DNA from: Flavobacteria bacterium RIFCSPLOWO2_12_FULL_35_11
GTDB lineage: Bacteria; Bacteroidota; Bacteroidia; Flavobacteriales; Flavobacteriaceae
Reading direction: 5' to 3'
Length of the DNA stretch: 47,423 nucleotides
Assembly: GCA_001800975.1 (NCBI GenBank)
Contig: MGWK01000065.1
Coordinates: 1 to 47,423 of the forward strand
Shown here: piece after piece, positions 1 through 6,764 of the stretch
Layout: the number at the start of each line of letters is the position of its first letter
Position numbering within the stretch: position 1 is the stretch's first letter
The notes under the pieces: generated by a model
The model's input: only the letters and a program-made list of their open reading frames with translations
Databases searched by the model: none
Told to the model about the DNA's origin: nothing
Translations under genes and position numbers: made by a program

Positions 1-12
1 TAATGCAAATTT

Positions 13-52
13 ATAAAAAAAAAATATCTTTTAAAATTTGATTTTAAAGATA
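13..52 (-). terminator. Rho-independent terminator of rsgA
   Basis: An imperfect hairpin pairs 25-36 with 42-52, with one bulged T and a 5-base loop. Read on the minus strand it is followed by a run of about ten T (15-24 are all A on the plus strand). It lies just past the rsgA stop codon, so it fits as that gene's terminator. Confidence 0.65.
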
Positions 53-66
53 GTACCTTCCGACTC

Positions 67-1005
67 CTAAGTATAAATATCCGTTCTGTAATTTTCTTCA
101 TTGCCTTCAACCATTTGAATATAACTGTTGTACCGTGAATAGGCAATTTCTTCGTTTTCAACGGCGTCTTTTATGGCGCAGTTTGGTTCATTCATATGCA
201 AACAATTGTGAAATTTACATTTTCCTTTCAGCTTAAAAAATTCAGGAAAATAATCGGCGATTTCTTGAGGTTCAAAATCCACCACCCCAAATCCTTTGAT
301 TCCGGGCGTGTCAATAATGAATCCGCCAAAACTCAATTCGTACATTTCGGCAAAAGTGGTGGTGTGTTGCCCTTGTTTGTGCTGTTTGGAAACCTCAGCG
401 GTTTTTAAATTTAGGCTAGGCTCAATGGCATTTACCAAAGTGGATTTCCCCACGCCCGAATGCCCCGAAAACATGGTTGTTTTGTCTTTCATTAACGCCT
501 TAACCTTATCTATATTGATGTGTTTTGTGGCAGAAACATCAATACATTGGTAGCCGATTGACGTGTAAATAGCTTCATATTCCGCTTTTATTTCCAGTTG
601 CTCTGGCGTATACATATCAATTTTGTTGAAAAGAATGACGGCGTGAATGCTGTAGGCTTCCGCAGTGGCCAAAAAACGATCTATAAATCCGGGCGAGGTT
701 GGCGGACTGTCGATAGTAACCAGTATAAAAGCGGTGTCAATATTGGAGGCGATGATGTGCGTTTGTTTGGAGAGGTTTACGGATTTTCGAATAATATAAT
801 TTTTCCGTTCAAAAATTTTATTGATAACGCCGATACCTTTTCCTTCTTCATATTCAAAATTTACGTGGTCGCCAACAGCCACCGGATTGGTGCTTTTGAT
901 GCCTTTCATACGAAACTTTCCTTTCAGCCTGCAATCAACCCTGTCGCCATCTTCGGCATAAACATTATACCAACTTCCTGTAGATTTTGTAACAACTCCT
1001 TTCAT
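67..1005 (-). CDS. rsgA: Ribosome small-subunit-dependent GTPase A (RsgA/YjeQ)
   Basis: This is a late-stage 30S assembly GTPase that binds the immature small subunit and releases maturation factors. The protein has 312 residues, a normal length. An OB-fold region comes first, followed by the circularly permuted GTPase that defines the family: G4 NKID at about 127-130 precedes the P-loop GHSGVGKST at 181-189 and G3 DTPG at 232-235. The C-terminal zinc site is visible as C263, C268, H270 and C276. An in-frame ATG 17 codons upstream would put the start at 1056. I chose 1005 because the conserved OB-fold begins there (MKGVVTKSTG) and a promoter -7 element ends five bases before this ATG, which leaves no room for the longer form. 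It is transcribed alone and ends in a terminator. Confidence 0.95.
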   Translation of the reverse strand: MKGVVTKSTGSWYNVYAEDGDRVDCRLKGKFRMKGIKSTNPVAVGDHVNFEYEEGKGIGVINKIFERKNYIIRKSVNLSKQTHIIASNIDTAFILVTIDSPPTSPGFIDRFLATAEAYSIHAVILFNKIDMYTPEQLEIKAEYEAIYTSIGYQCIDVSATKHINIDKVKALMKDKTTMFSGHSGVGKSTLVNAIEPSLNLKTAEVSKQHKQGQHTTTFAEMYELSFGGFIIDTPGIKGFGVVDFEPQEIADYFPEFFKLKGKCKFHNCLHMNEPNCAIKDAVENEEIAYSRYNSYIQMVEGNEENYRTDIYT

Positions 1006-1010
1006 ACTTG

Positions 1011-1018
1011 CAAAGATA
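1011..1018 (-). promoter_or_regulatory. Promoter -7 element of rsgA, near-leaderless
   Basis: On the minus strand this reads TATCTTTG, a perfect match to the Bacteroidota -7 consensus TAnnTTTG. Only five bases (CAAGT) separate it from the rsgA ATG, so transcription would begin at or next to the start codon. Confidence 0.7.
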
Positions 1019-1136
1019 TTTAAATTAGGGAACAATGGACGATAGATAATGGACAATAAGTTAATTTAGTCAATGAAAAAAGAATAGAGAATAGAGAAAA
1101 AAGACTAAAGGGAATTGATCATTTTTATTAAACCCA

Positions 1137-1173
1137 ATAAAAAAGAGGGCTTCCTTTTGGGTTGCCCTCTTTT
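1137..1173 (-). terminator. Rho-independent terminator of the LRR lipoprotein gene
   Basis: A ten-base perfect stem (1141-1150 with 1164-1173, containing AGAGGGC/GCCCTCT) has a 13-base loop. On the minus strand a T-rich tract follows. It sits 18 bases past the stop codon of the LRR gene. Confidence 0.85.
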
Positions 1174-1190
1174 GGTTTTGTTTATTTATG

Positions 1191-2327
1191 TTATTCTGGT
1201 GTGCAATTTATAGCATAATTAGCGGTAGCATCTTTAATCCAACCAGATGTATTTTGACCTTCATATATTTTTATACAAGAAAGATTTGGATTAATTTGGC
1301 AATTTAAATAAGTTAAAAGAGTATTGTTACTTACATCCAAACTTGTGAGATCGTTATTATTAATAACTATATAATATAAACCAATATTACTGGTTAGATT
1401 TATACTTGTCAGATCATTATTATCACAGACTAAACTATACAAATTAGTATGAGAACTTACATTCAAACTTGTGAGATTGTTATTATAGCACTGTAAAGCA
1501 TATAGTGAATTAACGTCACTAATAATTAAACTATTGAGATTGTTTCTGTTGCATTGCAATTCCGCTAAAGCAATATTATTGCTTACATCTAAACTTGTGA
1601 GTTGGTTGTTATCACTACAATATAAAATCCTTAAATCAGCATTTTCGCTTACATCTAAACTCGTGAGTTGGTTATTATTACATTCTAGACCTCTTAAAAC
1701 TGAATTTTCGCTTACATCTAAACTTGTCAAATTATTATTATTATTACATTTTAAGGATAGTAAAGCTGCAAAATCTTCTATGCCTGTTAAATCACTAATG
1801 CTTTTGCTAGATACATCAAGAGAAGTAACTGCATTAATGTTTGGGGTATGAACATAATTATCCAATACAATATCATAACCTAAATCAATTAAGGCTTGTT
1901 CAAAGTTGTTATCGGGAACATAGGTTCCACAAACTTCATCAGTTTCCGTATTACAATCGTTGTCTATGCCGTCACCGCAAATTTCAACAGCGCCAGGGTG
2001 TATGGCAGCATTGGTATCATCGCAATCTAAGCCATTTAACAAGGTGCATTGATTATCTGCCGCATAACCATCGCCATCCGCATCAAGGACAACATCTCCG
2101 GGTTGCACACGTTTTTCAACTACTGTCACTACTGAATAGGTGCCTTTGCGTTCATTATAACGGCAAACAGTTACTTTGACAGGTCTTGCATTCAATTCAG
2201 TTTTAATTTGGTTTTCCTCATAAATGACGGCATCATCATCCTGGCAATTTTGCATTAAAAATACAAACCCAATAAAGAGTGCAAATAAGCACCATTGGGC
2301 ACGACTCACTTTTTTTAAACTTTTCAT
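1191..2327 (-). CDS. Surface lipoprotein with MopE metal-binding motif and leucine-rich repeats
   Basis: This 378-residue protein is probably surface-exposed and adhesive or ligand-binding; no substrate can be named. The N-terminus has two lysines, a hydrophobic stretch and a Cys at residue 28 followed by QDDD. That acidic tail resembles the lipoprotein export signal of Bacteroidota surface lipoproteins, although the residues before the Cys (LMQN) are an atypical lipobox. Residues about 83-133 hold an Asp/Cys-rich segment (DADGDGY, DCDDTNAAIHPGA, CGDGIDNDC) matching the putative metal-binding MopE motif. From about residue 165 there are some eight leucine-rich repeats of about 21 residues (LTSLDVSxNxxLxxLxC). 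The tail (NPNLSCI ... NC) is a usual ending of flavobacterial LRR proteins, and no type 9 secretion tail is visible. It forms its own transcription unit with a good terminator. Confidence 0.8.
   Translation of the reverse strand: MKSLKKVSRAQWCLFALFIGFVFLMQNCQDDDAVIYEENQIKTELNARPVKVTVCRYNERKGTYSVVTVVEKRVQPGDVVLDADGDGYAADNQCTLLNGLDCDDTNAAIHPGAVEICGDGIDNDCNTETDEVCGTYVPDNNFEQALIDLGYDIVLDNYVHTPNINAVTSLDVSSKSISDLTGIEDFAALLSLKCNNNNNLTSLDVSENSVLRGLECNNNQLTSLDVSENADLRILYCSDNNQLTSLDVSNNIALAELQCNRNNLNSLIISDVNSLYALQCYNNNLTSLNVSSHTNLYSLVCDNNDLTSINLTSNIGLYYIVINNNDLTSLDVSNNTLLTYLNCQINPNLSCIKIYEGQNTSGWIKDATANYAINCTPE
1300..1770 (-). repeat. Tandem ~63-bp coding repeats (LRR units)
   Basis: The DNA shows recurrent near-copies of a segment that on the minus strand encodes LTSLDVS, spaced about 63-66 bases apart. 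These are the LRR units of the overlapping gene. Their similarity at the DNA level suggests that unit number could change by recombination. Confidence 0.7.
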
Positions 2328-2701
2328 AATATTTAATTTTAATTGTTTTTTTAAAATATTAAGGAGGAAAACAATTTCGCTATTGAAGTTCGTTTATTCT
2401 ATAAAATTACGCTATGAGATTTGTCAATAAATTCAATGACTTTCGTCAGTTAACACACTGATATTAAACAGTTAAAATTATTAAGGAAAGTGATTATAAT
2501 CAGTTTACAGACGCACAAACTGATTAAAAAAGAAAATCCCGAAAACCAGTATGTTTGCGGGATTTATTAAATTTGATGGTTTTCATACAAGTTCTACTAA
2601 AGTTAACAATATAATCGCAAAAAAACAATCGTGTATTTGACTTTGGTGTTGGGAATAAACCTATTAATGCAGTAAACAAAGTCAATAATTATACTGGGAA
2701 A
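2328..2701. other. 374-bp intergenic region with tandem hairpins and an inverted repeat
   Basis: No convincing gene lies here. It contains a 10-bp hairpin (2497-2506 with 2517-2526), a terminator-like hairpin on the minus strand (2534-2541 with 2558-2565) without an obvious upstream gene, a weak minus-strand promoter match at 2598-2605, and a 9-bp inverted repeat (TTGACTTTG at 2637-2645, CAAAGTCAA at 2677-2685) just before the restriction operon. Confidence 0.6.
2534..2565 (-). terminator. Orphan minus-strand terminator-like hairpin
   Basis: The stem AAATCCCG (2534-2541) pairs with CGGGATTT (2558-2565) around a 16-base loop. On the minus strand it is followed by TTTTCTTTTTT. No minus-strand gene ends to its right, so it either terminates a small transcript or is left over from a lost gene. 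Confidence 0.55.
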
Positions 2702-2752
2702 ATGACTAAAAAAAGCCCTATATTTAGCAAAAATTATTTACAAAAATTGCCA

Positions 2753-4699
2753 ATGACCATTCAACAATACCTATCAAAAATAAACACATTATACCTCACA
2801 GGAAACGCAAGAGAACATGCCTATCGGGGTGATTTGCAAAACCTCATTATGGGTATTTTGCCCGATATTTTGGTGACCAATGAACCCGCAAGAGTTGCGT
2901 GTGGCGCTCCCGATTATGTGCTGACCCGTAAAGACGTTCCCGTTGGTTATATTGAAGCAAAAGACATTGGGGTTGACTTAGGCAGCAAGACTTTAAAGGA
3001 GCAGTTTGAGCGCTATAAAGCAGGTTTGTCAAATTTGATATTTACTGATTATTTGGAGTTCCATTTTTATAAAGAAGGTGTATTTACCACCAAAATTTCC
3101 ATTGCAAAACTACAATTCCCCTCCGCTGGAGGGGTGTCCGAAGGACGGGGTGGCCAAATTGTTCCCATTCCCGAAAACTTTGACCAATTTACCCAACTCA
3201 TCACAAATTTTGCCCAAACCGTTTCGCAAACCATCAAATCACCAACCAAGTTAGCTCAAATGATGGCGGGCAAGGCAAAATTAATGGCAGATGTTATTGA
3301 AAAGTCGCTAAACCTTGACGACCAACAGGGAAACCAGTCCACCATAAAATCACAAATGCTTTCGTTTCAGCAAATGTTGATTCACGATATAGACAACAAG
3401 GCTTTTGCAGACATTTATGCGCAAACCATTGCTTACGGTATGTTTGCCGCTCGCTATCACGACCCAACTTTGCCAACCTTTTCACGGATGGAAGCGGCGC
3501 AACTAATTCCTAAAAGCAACCCGTTTTTAAGGAAGTTATTTCAGGACATTGCGGGTTTTGACCTCGATATTCGGTTGACGTGGATTGTTGATGAATTGGT
3601 CAATATTTTCTTGGCGAGTGATGTGGCGCTTATCATGAAAAACTTTGGGAAAAGCACCAAACAGGAAGACCCTGTGGTACACTTTTACGAAACCTTTTTG
3701 GGGGAATACAACCCCGCTTTGCGCAAAGCCCGCGGCGTTTGGTACACCCCGCAACCTGTGGTAAATTTCATTGTTCGTGCCGTTGACGATATTTTAAAAA
3801 CAGAATTTAATTTACCGCAAGGCCTGGCCGATACCAGCAAAACAAAAATTACGAAAAAAGCCATTACCCAAACCGCTTCCAAAAAGAATGCTGTAATAAA
3901 AGAAGTTGACGTTGAGGTTGAAGTGCACAAGGTGCAAATACTTGATCCCGCAACAGGAACGGGAACATTTCTTGCCGAAGTGGTGAAACACATCCATAAA
4001 AAATTTGAAGGGCAACAAGGCATTTGGAGCAAGTATGTTACCAATGACCTCATTCCGCGCTTAAACGGTTTTGAGCTGTTAATGGCGAGTTATGCGATGG
4101 CACACCTTAAAATGGATATGCTGTTGACCGAAACAGGCTACAAACCCACAGACGACCAACGTTTTCGTATTTTCCTGACCAATTCGCTTGAAGAAGCGCA
4201 TCCCGATACCGCGACATTATTTAGTTCCTGGCTGTCTGATGAAGCCGACCAAGCCAATGCCATAAAACGTGATACGCCTGTGATGGTGGTGATGGGAAAT
4301 CCGCCTTATAGTGGCGAAAGTTCCAACAAAGGGGAATGGATCATGAATTTGATGGAAGATTACAAAAAAGAACCGGGTGGAAAAGAGAAATTAAAAGAAC
4401 GAAACCCAAAATGGATCAATGACGATTATGTAAAATTCATTCGATTTAGTTCCCATTTGATAGAAAAAAATGGCGAAGGAATCCTGGCGTTTATCAATCC
4501 TCACGGTTATTTAGACAATCCTACTTTTAGGGGAATGCGGTGGCATTTGATGCAAACTTTCGATAAAATTTACACCATCGATTTACACGGAAATTCCAAG
4601 AAAAAAGAAACTTGCCCAGATGGTTCAACAGACCAAAATGTATTTTACATTATGCAAGGTGTTTCTATCAATATTTTTGTAAAAAAGAAAACTCACTAA
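2753..4699 (+). CDS. Type ISP/IIG-like restriction-modification enzyme, N-terminal part (nuclease + N6-adenine methyltransferase)
   Basis: This is the first half of a combined restriction-methylation enzyme of the kind annotated as 'type ISP restriction/modification enzyme' in Bacteroidota. The N-terminus has a PD-(D/E)xK-type nuclease signature: D54 in GAPDYV, and E68-A-K70 in YIEAKD. A helical region follows. Next comes an N6-adenine methyltransferase with motif I DPATGTGTF from about 398 and catalytic motif IV NPPY at 516-519. No helicase block separates nuclease and methylase. Relatives continue for another ~350-400 residues into a specificity region; here the frame stops after NIFVKKKTH and the remainder is encoded at 5503-6693. 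An ATG at 2702 would add 17 residues; I prefer 2753 because relatives begin with the MTIQQYLSKIN-like segment. About 13 residues (FPSAGGVSEGRGG, about 122-134) come from an inserted palindromic repeat. Confidence 0.85.
   Translation: MTIQQYLSKINTLYLTGNAREHAYRGDLQNLIMGILPDILVTNEPARVACGAPDYVLTRKDVPVGYIEAKDIGVDLGSKTLKEQFERYKAGLSNLIFTDYLEFHFYKEGVFTTKISIAKLQFPSAGGVSEGRGGQIVPIPENFDQFTQLITNFAQTVSQTIKSPTKLAQMMAGKAKLMADVIEKSLNLDDQQGNQSTIKSQMLSFQQMLIHDIDNKAFADIYAQTIAYGMFAARYHDPTLPTFSRMEAAQLIPKSNPFLRKLFQDIAGFDLDIRLTWIVDELVNIFLASDVALIMKNFGKSTKQEDPVVHFYETFLGEYNPALRKARGVWYTPQPVVNFIVRAVDDILKTEFNLPQGLADTSKTKITKKAITQTASKKNAVIKEVDVEVEVHKVQILDPATGTGTFLAEVVKHIHKKFEGQQGIWSKYVTNDLIPRLNGFELLMASYAMAHLKMDMLLTETGYKPTDDQRFRIFLTNSLEEAHPDTATLFSSWLSDEADQANAIKRDTPVMVVMGNPPYSGESSNKGEWIMNLMEDYKKEPGGKEKLKERNPKWINDDYVKFIRFSSHLIEKNGEGILAFINPHGYLDNPTFRGMRWHLMQTFDKIYTIDLHGNSKKKETCPDGSTDQNVFYIMQGVSINIFVKKKTH
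3114..3155 (+). repeat. Palindromic repeat element, copy A, in frame inside the restriction enzyme gene
   Basis: Two adjacent hairpins are present: CCCCTCC-GCT-GGAGGGG, then GTCC-GAA-GGAC followed by GGGGTGG. The segment aligns with the reverse complement of copy B at 6182-6223 at about 33 of 42 positions. It resembles a dispersed palindromic element common in flavobacterial genomes. It is translated without a stop. Confidence 0.75.
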
Positions 4700-4702
4700 A
4701 AT

Positions 4703-5506
4703 ATGGCAAAAATAAACGTAAAAAATACTGAAATCACAGTTTTTGCCCAAAACGATACCGATTTTATTTCCTTAACCGATATGTCTGGAGGTTTTAAGGA
4801 AGGAAGTGCGTTAATTGGCAAATGGATTACCAATAAAAATACCTTAGAATATTTAGGAATTTGGGAGAAAATTAACAATCCTGATTTCAATTACCCCGAA
4901 TTCGGGGTAATTGAAAATAATGCTGGCATCAACAGATTTGTTATGTCTGTGGGGCAATGGATTGATCGCACGCAAGCGAAAGGTTTATTGGTAAAAGCAG
5001 GAAGATATGGCGGAACGTTTGCACATAAGGATATTGCTTTTCATTTTGCGATGTGGCTAAGTCCTGAATTCCAAATTTACCTAATTAAAGAATTTCAACA
5101 CCTTAAAGAAAAAGAGCAAAAACAAATTGGTTGGTCTGTTCAAAGAGAATTGGCAAAGATGAATTACTATATTCACAGCGATGCCGTTCAGCAATTTTTA
5201 ACGCCTGCCACACTAACAAGTTTGCAAAAAAATATGATTTATGCCTCAGAAGCCGATGTATTGAATGTGGCACTTTTTGGAAAAACAGCAAAACAATGGC
5301 GGGAGCAAAACCCAACATCCAAAGGGAATATTCGAGATTATGCGGGCATCAATGAACTCATTTGCCTTTCGAATCTCGAAAACCTGAATGCGGTTTGGAT
5401 TCAGGAAAACATTGCACAATCCGAACGATTAGTAAAACTAAACCTCGTGGCAATTCATCAAATGAATATCCTAAAAGAAGTTGAAACCAAAAAATATCTG
5501 AAATGA
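4703..5506 (+). CDS. KilA-N domain protein inserted between the two parts of the restriction enzyme
   Basis: This 267-residue protein carries an N-terminal KilA-N domain, a DNA-binding fold first seen in phage and large DNA virus proteins. Recognisable stretches are ISLTDMSGGF, IGKWITNKNTLEYLG, SVGQWIDRTQAKGL, the family hallmark AGRYGGTFAHKDIAFHFA, and WLSPEFQIYLIKEFQHL. The C-terminal half (about 140-267) is helical and resembles the extension of Bacteroidota KilA-N proteins often found next to restriction-modification genes. It starts three bases after the upstream stop. Its stop overlaps the ATG of the downstream enzyme fragment (ATGA at 5503-5506), so translation is probably coupled. It could regulate the restriction genes, act as a specificity or antirestriction factor, or be a mobile passenger; the sequence does not decide. 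Confidence 0.85.
   Translation: MAKINVKNTEITVFAQNDTDFISLTDMSGGFKEGSALIGKWITNKNTLEYLGIWEKINNPDFNYPEFGVIENNAGINRFVMSVGQWIDRTQAKGLLVKAGRYGGTFAHKDIAFHFAMWLSPEFQIYLIKEFQHLKEKEQKQIGWSVQRELAKMNYYIHSDAVQQFLTPATLTSLQKNMIYASEADVLNVALFGKTAKQWREQNPTSKGNIRDYAGINELICLSNLENLNAVWIQENIAQSERLVKLNLVAIHQMNILKEVETKKYLK
4885..4916. repeat. Perfect 32-bp palindrome inside the KilA-N gene
   Basis: The half-site TTTCAATTACCCCGAA (4885-4900) is followed without a spacer by its exact reverse complement (4901-4916). It could form a 16-bp cruciform or RNA hairpin, or bind a dimeric protein. It lies in codons about 62-72 of the KilA-N frame. Confidence 0.9.
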
Positions 5507-6693
5507 AAAAATTAGCCCAAGTTTTCCATTTTGACCTCTACGGAAAACGAGAAGATAAATATGATTTTCTAAACGAAAATTCGTTGGCAACTATCGCTTT
5601 TGCAGCGCTAAACCCACAAGAACCCGAACTGTTTTTTGTACCCAAAGATTTTGACTCTAAAAGCGATTATGATGAAGGGTTTAAAGTAAATGAATTATTG
5701 CTAATTAATAATGTGGGAATTGTGACTGCTAAAGATGCTATTCTAGTTAATGATACAAAAGCGGATTTAATTAACAAAGTAGAACATTTTTATGAAATAG
5801 AAGCTAACACGAATCTTGTCAAAAGAATTTCATACCGACCATTTGATGATAAATATATTTATTATGACACTAAAATTGTTGAAAGAACAAGGGAAAAAGT
5901 TATGCAACATTTTCTAAAAAGAGAAAATATTGGTTTAATTATAGGAAGACAAGGACAAGTAGTTGGAACAATGCCTTGGAATTTATCTTTTATTACAAAT
6001 ACTATTACAGATTTTAATATGTATTATAGAGGAGGTGGTATGTTATTTCCGCTGTATCTATATCCCGAAACCAACGCCCAACAAACATTACATGGAAATA
6101 TTGAAAGAACCCCCAACCTCAACCTTGAAATTGTAAAGCAATTTGCAGATGGTTTGGCTTTAACATTCACCAACGAAAAAACCACCCCGCCCGTTGGGCA
6201 CCCCTCCAATGGATGGGAATTTGCACCAATTGATGTGTTGGATTATATTTATGCCGTGTTGCATTCCCCAACCTATCGGGAAAAATACGCAGCATTTTTG
6301 AAAATAGATTTTCCACGTGTGCCCTATCCAAAAGACAAAGACCTGTTTTGGCAATTGGTAAAATTAGGCGGAGAAATACGGCAAATTCATTTGCTGGAAA
6401 GTGCCGTTGTGGAGAAATATATGACGCAATACCCAATAGATGGCAACAATATTGTTGTTAAACCCAACTACAAAAACGGCAACGTGTACCTCAACGAAAA
6501 CCAATATTTTGCCAACGTTCCAGAAGTGGCCTGGAATTTTTATATCGGTGGCTATCAGCCAGCCCAAAAATGGCTCAAAGACCGCAAGGGAAGGGAATTG
6601 AGCACAGAAGATATATTTCACTATCAAAAAATAATTGTGGCTTTAAGCGAAACAGACAGGATTATGAAAGAGATTGATAAAATTGATTTTTAA
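5503..6693 (+). CDS. Type ISP/IIG-like restriction-modification enzyme, C-terminal specificity part
   Basis: This 396-residue protein continues the enzyme begun at 2753. It opens with KKLAQVFHFDLYGKREDKYDF, the segment that in single-chain relatives follows directly after the VSINIFVKxGKKK linker. The rest is the target-recognition region, with conserved stretches such as ISYRPFDDKYIYYD, VLDYIYAVLHSPTYREKY and FPRVPYPKDKDLFW, ending near YQKIIVALSETD. It has no catalytic motif of its own, so it would need to associate with the first part to give a methylase or nuclease with defined specificity. Its ATG overlaps the stop of the KilA-N gene by four bases. Residues about 226-238 (TTPPVGHPSNGWE) derive from a palindromic repeat. 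The frame is otherwise intact, which argues for a working two-chain enzyme more than for decay, but a split pseudogene remains possible. Confidence 0.8.
   Translation: MKKLAQVFHFDLYGKREDKYDFLNENSLATIAFAALNPQEPELFFVPKDFDSKSDYDEGFKVNELLLINNVGIVTAKDAILVNDTKADLINKVEHFYEIEANTNLVKRISYRPFDDKYIYYDTKIVERTREKVMQHFLKRENIGLIIGRQGQVVGTMPWNLSFITNTITDFNMYYRGGGMLFPLYLYPETNAQQTLHGNIERTPNLNLEIVKQFADGLALTFTNEKTTPPVGHPSNGWEFAPIDVLDYIYAVLHSPTYREKYAAFLKIDFPRVPYPKDKDLFWQLVKLGGEIRQIHLLESAVVEKYMTQYPIDGNNIVVKPNYKNGNVYLNENQYFANVPEVAWNFYIGGYQPAQKWLKDRKGRELSTEDIFHYQKIIVALSETDRIMKEIDKIDF
6182..6223 (-). repeat. Palindromic repeat element, copy B, in frame inside the specificity part
   Basis: The reverse complement matches copy A (3114-3155) at about 33 of 42 positions. 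The second stem reads GCCC/GGGC here and GTCC/GGAC in copy A, a base-pair-preserving change that supports a selected structure. The element is in the opposite orientation to copy A and is also translated without a stop. Confidence 0.75.
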
Positions 6694-6764
6694 ATCAGAA
6701 ATTTCATCATTTAAATACAATAAATTTAAATAAATGAGTTAATACTCCTATAAAAGAGAAAAAC

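Noticed and set aside
598-1023. A 141-codon plus-strand ORF opposite rsgA, and similar long antisense ORFs (for example 3685-4053 and 19651-20055 minus)
   Set aside because: They are mirror frames of well-supported genes, with no domain, start context or independent promoter.
1300-1770. Regularly spaced repeats that could suggest a CRISPR array
   Set aside because: The units are direct, in frame and encode leucine-rich repeats with no unique spacers.
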